Shown here in pieces: positions 38,910 through 39,456 of a DNA stretch of 39,456 nucleotides; the first letter of the stretch is position 1; every line of letters starts with the position of its first letter. Under the pieces are notes generated by a model. It saw nothing but the letters and a program-made list of their open reading frames with translations, did not search any database and had not been told where the DNA came from. The stretch spans positions 1 to 39,456 of the forward strand of contig DBZJ01000233.1 in NCBI GenBank assembly GCA_002311635.1, in the 5' to 3' direction. The position numbers and the translations under genes were made by a program. The stretch is from Syntrophaceae bacterium UBA1163. Its GTDB lineage: Bacteria > Desulfobacterota > BSN033 > UBA1163.

Positions 38910-39020
38910 ATGGGAGACAAAGGCAAGAAGGACAAAGACAAGGGTCGGAAACAGAAGATAAACAAGCAGGAACAAAAGGCAAAAAGCAAGTTGCAGAAAC
39001 AACCGAGAAGAACCCCTTGA
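38910..39020 (+). CDS. Small Lys-rich protein (36 aa)
   Basis: A 36-residue protein, MGDKGKKDKDKGRKQKINKQ then EQKAKSKLQKQPRRTP, with an excellent ribosome site (AAGGAGGT 5 nt before the ATG). The same style of tiny Lys/Gln-rich protein ending in P-x-R-T-P is common in delta-proteobacterial genomes as far as I recall. Function unknown; nucleic-acid binding is plausible. It overlaps, in another frame, the extension of the DnaJ remnant. Confidence 0.55.
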   Translation: MGDKGKKDKDKGRKQKINKQEQKAKSKLQKQPRRTP

Positions 39021-39030
39021 CAGAAAGCAT

Positions 39031-39050
39031 GGTGAGGCGTTTGCCTCACC
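39031..39050. terminator. Hairpin after the Lys-rich small protein
   Basis: GGTGAGGC (39031-39038) pairs perfectly with GCCTCACC (39043-39050) around GTTT, 10 bp after the small gene's stop. No T-run follows, so it may be a transcript-end stabiliser and not a classic terminator. Confidence 0.45.
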
Positions 39051-39207
39051 CGTACGGTCAACTTCGTTGTGTCCCTTGATGGACCGGCAATGGCGGACGG
39101 TGGCACCTCGGTGGGCTTTTCGGGAAGACAGGGGTTCAAACGCGTGAAGACGACAATTCTTGACGAAGTCCGATGCCTGATGACGGACGTTTCTTCAGGG
39201 AGGAAAG

Positions 39208-39315
39208 ATCATTCAAATTTTTGTGGATAAAGGGAAATGCAGCCGCGATGGGATTTGTGTTGCCGAATGTCCCACTCAGTTTCTAAGGCATTCACCTTAC
39301 TCTCTGCATCACTAA
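39208..39315 (+). pseudogene. Ferredoxin-like gene remnant
   Basis: Reading from 39208, IIQIFVDKGKCSRDGICVAE then CPTQFLR matches the start of 4Fe-4S proteins such as those fused to nitroreductases (IxVDxxKCxxDGxCVxECP). GGGAGGAAAG stands where a ribosome site would be, but the start codon is ATC/ATT, and the frame stops after 35 residues with only one half-cluster motif. Probably a broken gene. Confidence 0.5.
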
Positions 39316-39406
39316 GAGTGTCTAAAGTCTTCCCAGCGGAAGGTTACCTCCGATGTTGCATTAGGTGCTACCCTTAAATATTTTTGTAAGAAACGAGGGC
39401 GTAGTG

Positions 39407-39456
39407 ATGAAACTTTTACTGATTTCACCTTCTCATAAGTTTCGTAAGAAACTAAG
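39407..39456 (+). CDS. Start of a gene cut by the window edge
   Basis: ATG at 39407, with GAGGG 9 nt upstream, opens MKLLLISPSHKFRKKL and runs off the end. The opening beta-strand followed by SP resembles the start of B12-binding radical-SAM proteins (MKILLISPP...), but 16 residues are too few to assign. Confidence 0.35.
   Translation, partial: MKLLLISPSHKFRKKL

Overview
The window reads as a chromosome segment of an anaerobic, probably syntrophic bacterium of the former Deltaproteobacteria (Desulfobacterota, Syntrophales- or Syntrophorhabdus-like). This is inferred from gene content: ADP-forming acyl-CoA synthetases, acyl-CoA and 3-hydroxyacyl-CoA dehydrogenases, an HpaB/4-hydroxybutyryl-CoA-dehydratase-type flavoprotein, and a large heterodisulfide-reductase-like (Hdr) operon tied to a [NiFe] hydrogenase and a formate dehydrogenase. 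No 16S or other taxonomic marker is present, so the assignment is not certain.

Layout. 0.4-7.5 kb: two DUF1059 small proteins flank a degenerate YchF-like protein (+), an ADH / acyl-CoA synthetase beta-alpha operon (-) and an HpaB-family flavoprotein (-). 7.8-10.2 kb: a three-gene unit of cell-wall amidase, MamK-like bacterial actin and small membrane protein. 10.2-14.2 kb: a hairpin-rich non-coding stretch, small proteins and gene remnants, an iron-sulfur flavoprotein, a His/Tyr-rich lipoprotein, an orphan acyl-CoA synthetase alpha subunit preceded by a tandem operator-like palindrome, and a cold-shock protein. 14.4-20.2 kb (all -): oligopeptide ABC ATPases DppF and DppD plus a fragment of DppC, abruptly joined to a 3'-truncated acyl-CoA dehydrogenase; then 3-hydroxyacyl-CoA dehydrogenase and endonuclease IV.

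20.5-35.7 kb (+) is the centrepiece: one apparently co-directional run of ten genes, hdrC - hdrA(I) - mvhD(I) - mvhG - mvhA - maturation protease - hdrA(II)/GltD fusion - mvhD(II) - FdhB-like Fe-S protein - fdhA. Three of them (mvhA, hdrA(II), fdhA) are interrupted by an in-frame UGA that falls exactly where a conserved Cys/Sec belongs, each followed 10-16 nt downstream by a SECIS-like hairpin. I read them as selenoproteins. In the hydrogenase the Sec sits in the N-terminal RxCGxC motif, not the C-terminal motif where known [NiFeSe] hydrogenases carry it. The operon therefore seems to encode a Hdr-based electron-bifurcating or -confurcating machine that can exchange electrons with H2, formate, ferredoxin and, through the GltD insertion, NAD(P)H; no hdrB is present. 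This would suit disposal of beta-oxidation electrons as H2 or formate.

35.7-39.5 kb: a GNAT acetyltransferase, an orphan amino-acid-type binding protein, small basic proteins, an RRM RNA-binding protein, and remnants of DnaJ and a ferredoxin-like gene before a gene that runs off the right edge. Several families of dispersed intergenic repeats occur inside the Hdr operon. No rRNA, tRNA, intact insertion sequence or CRISPR array was seen.
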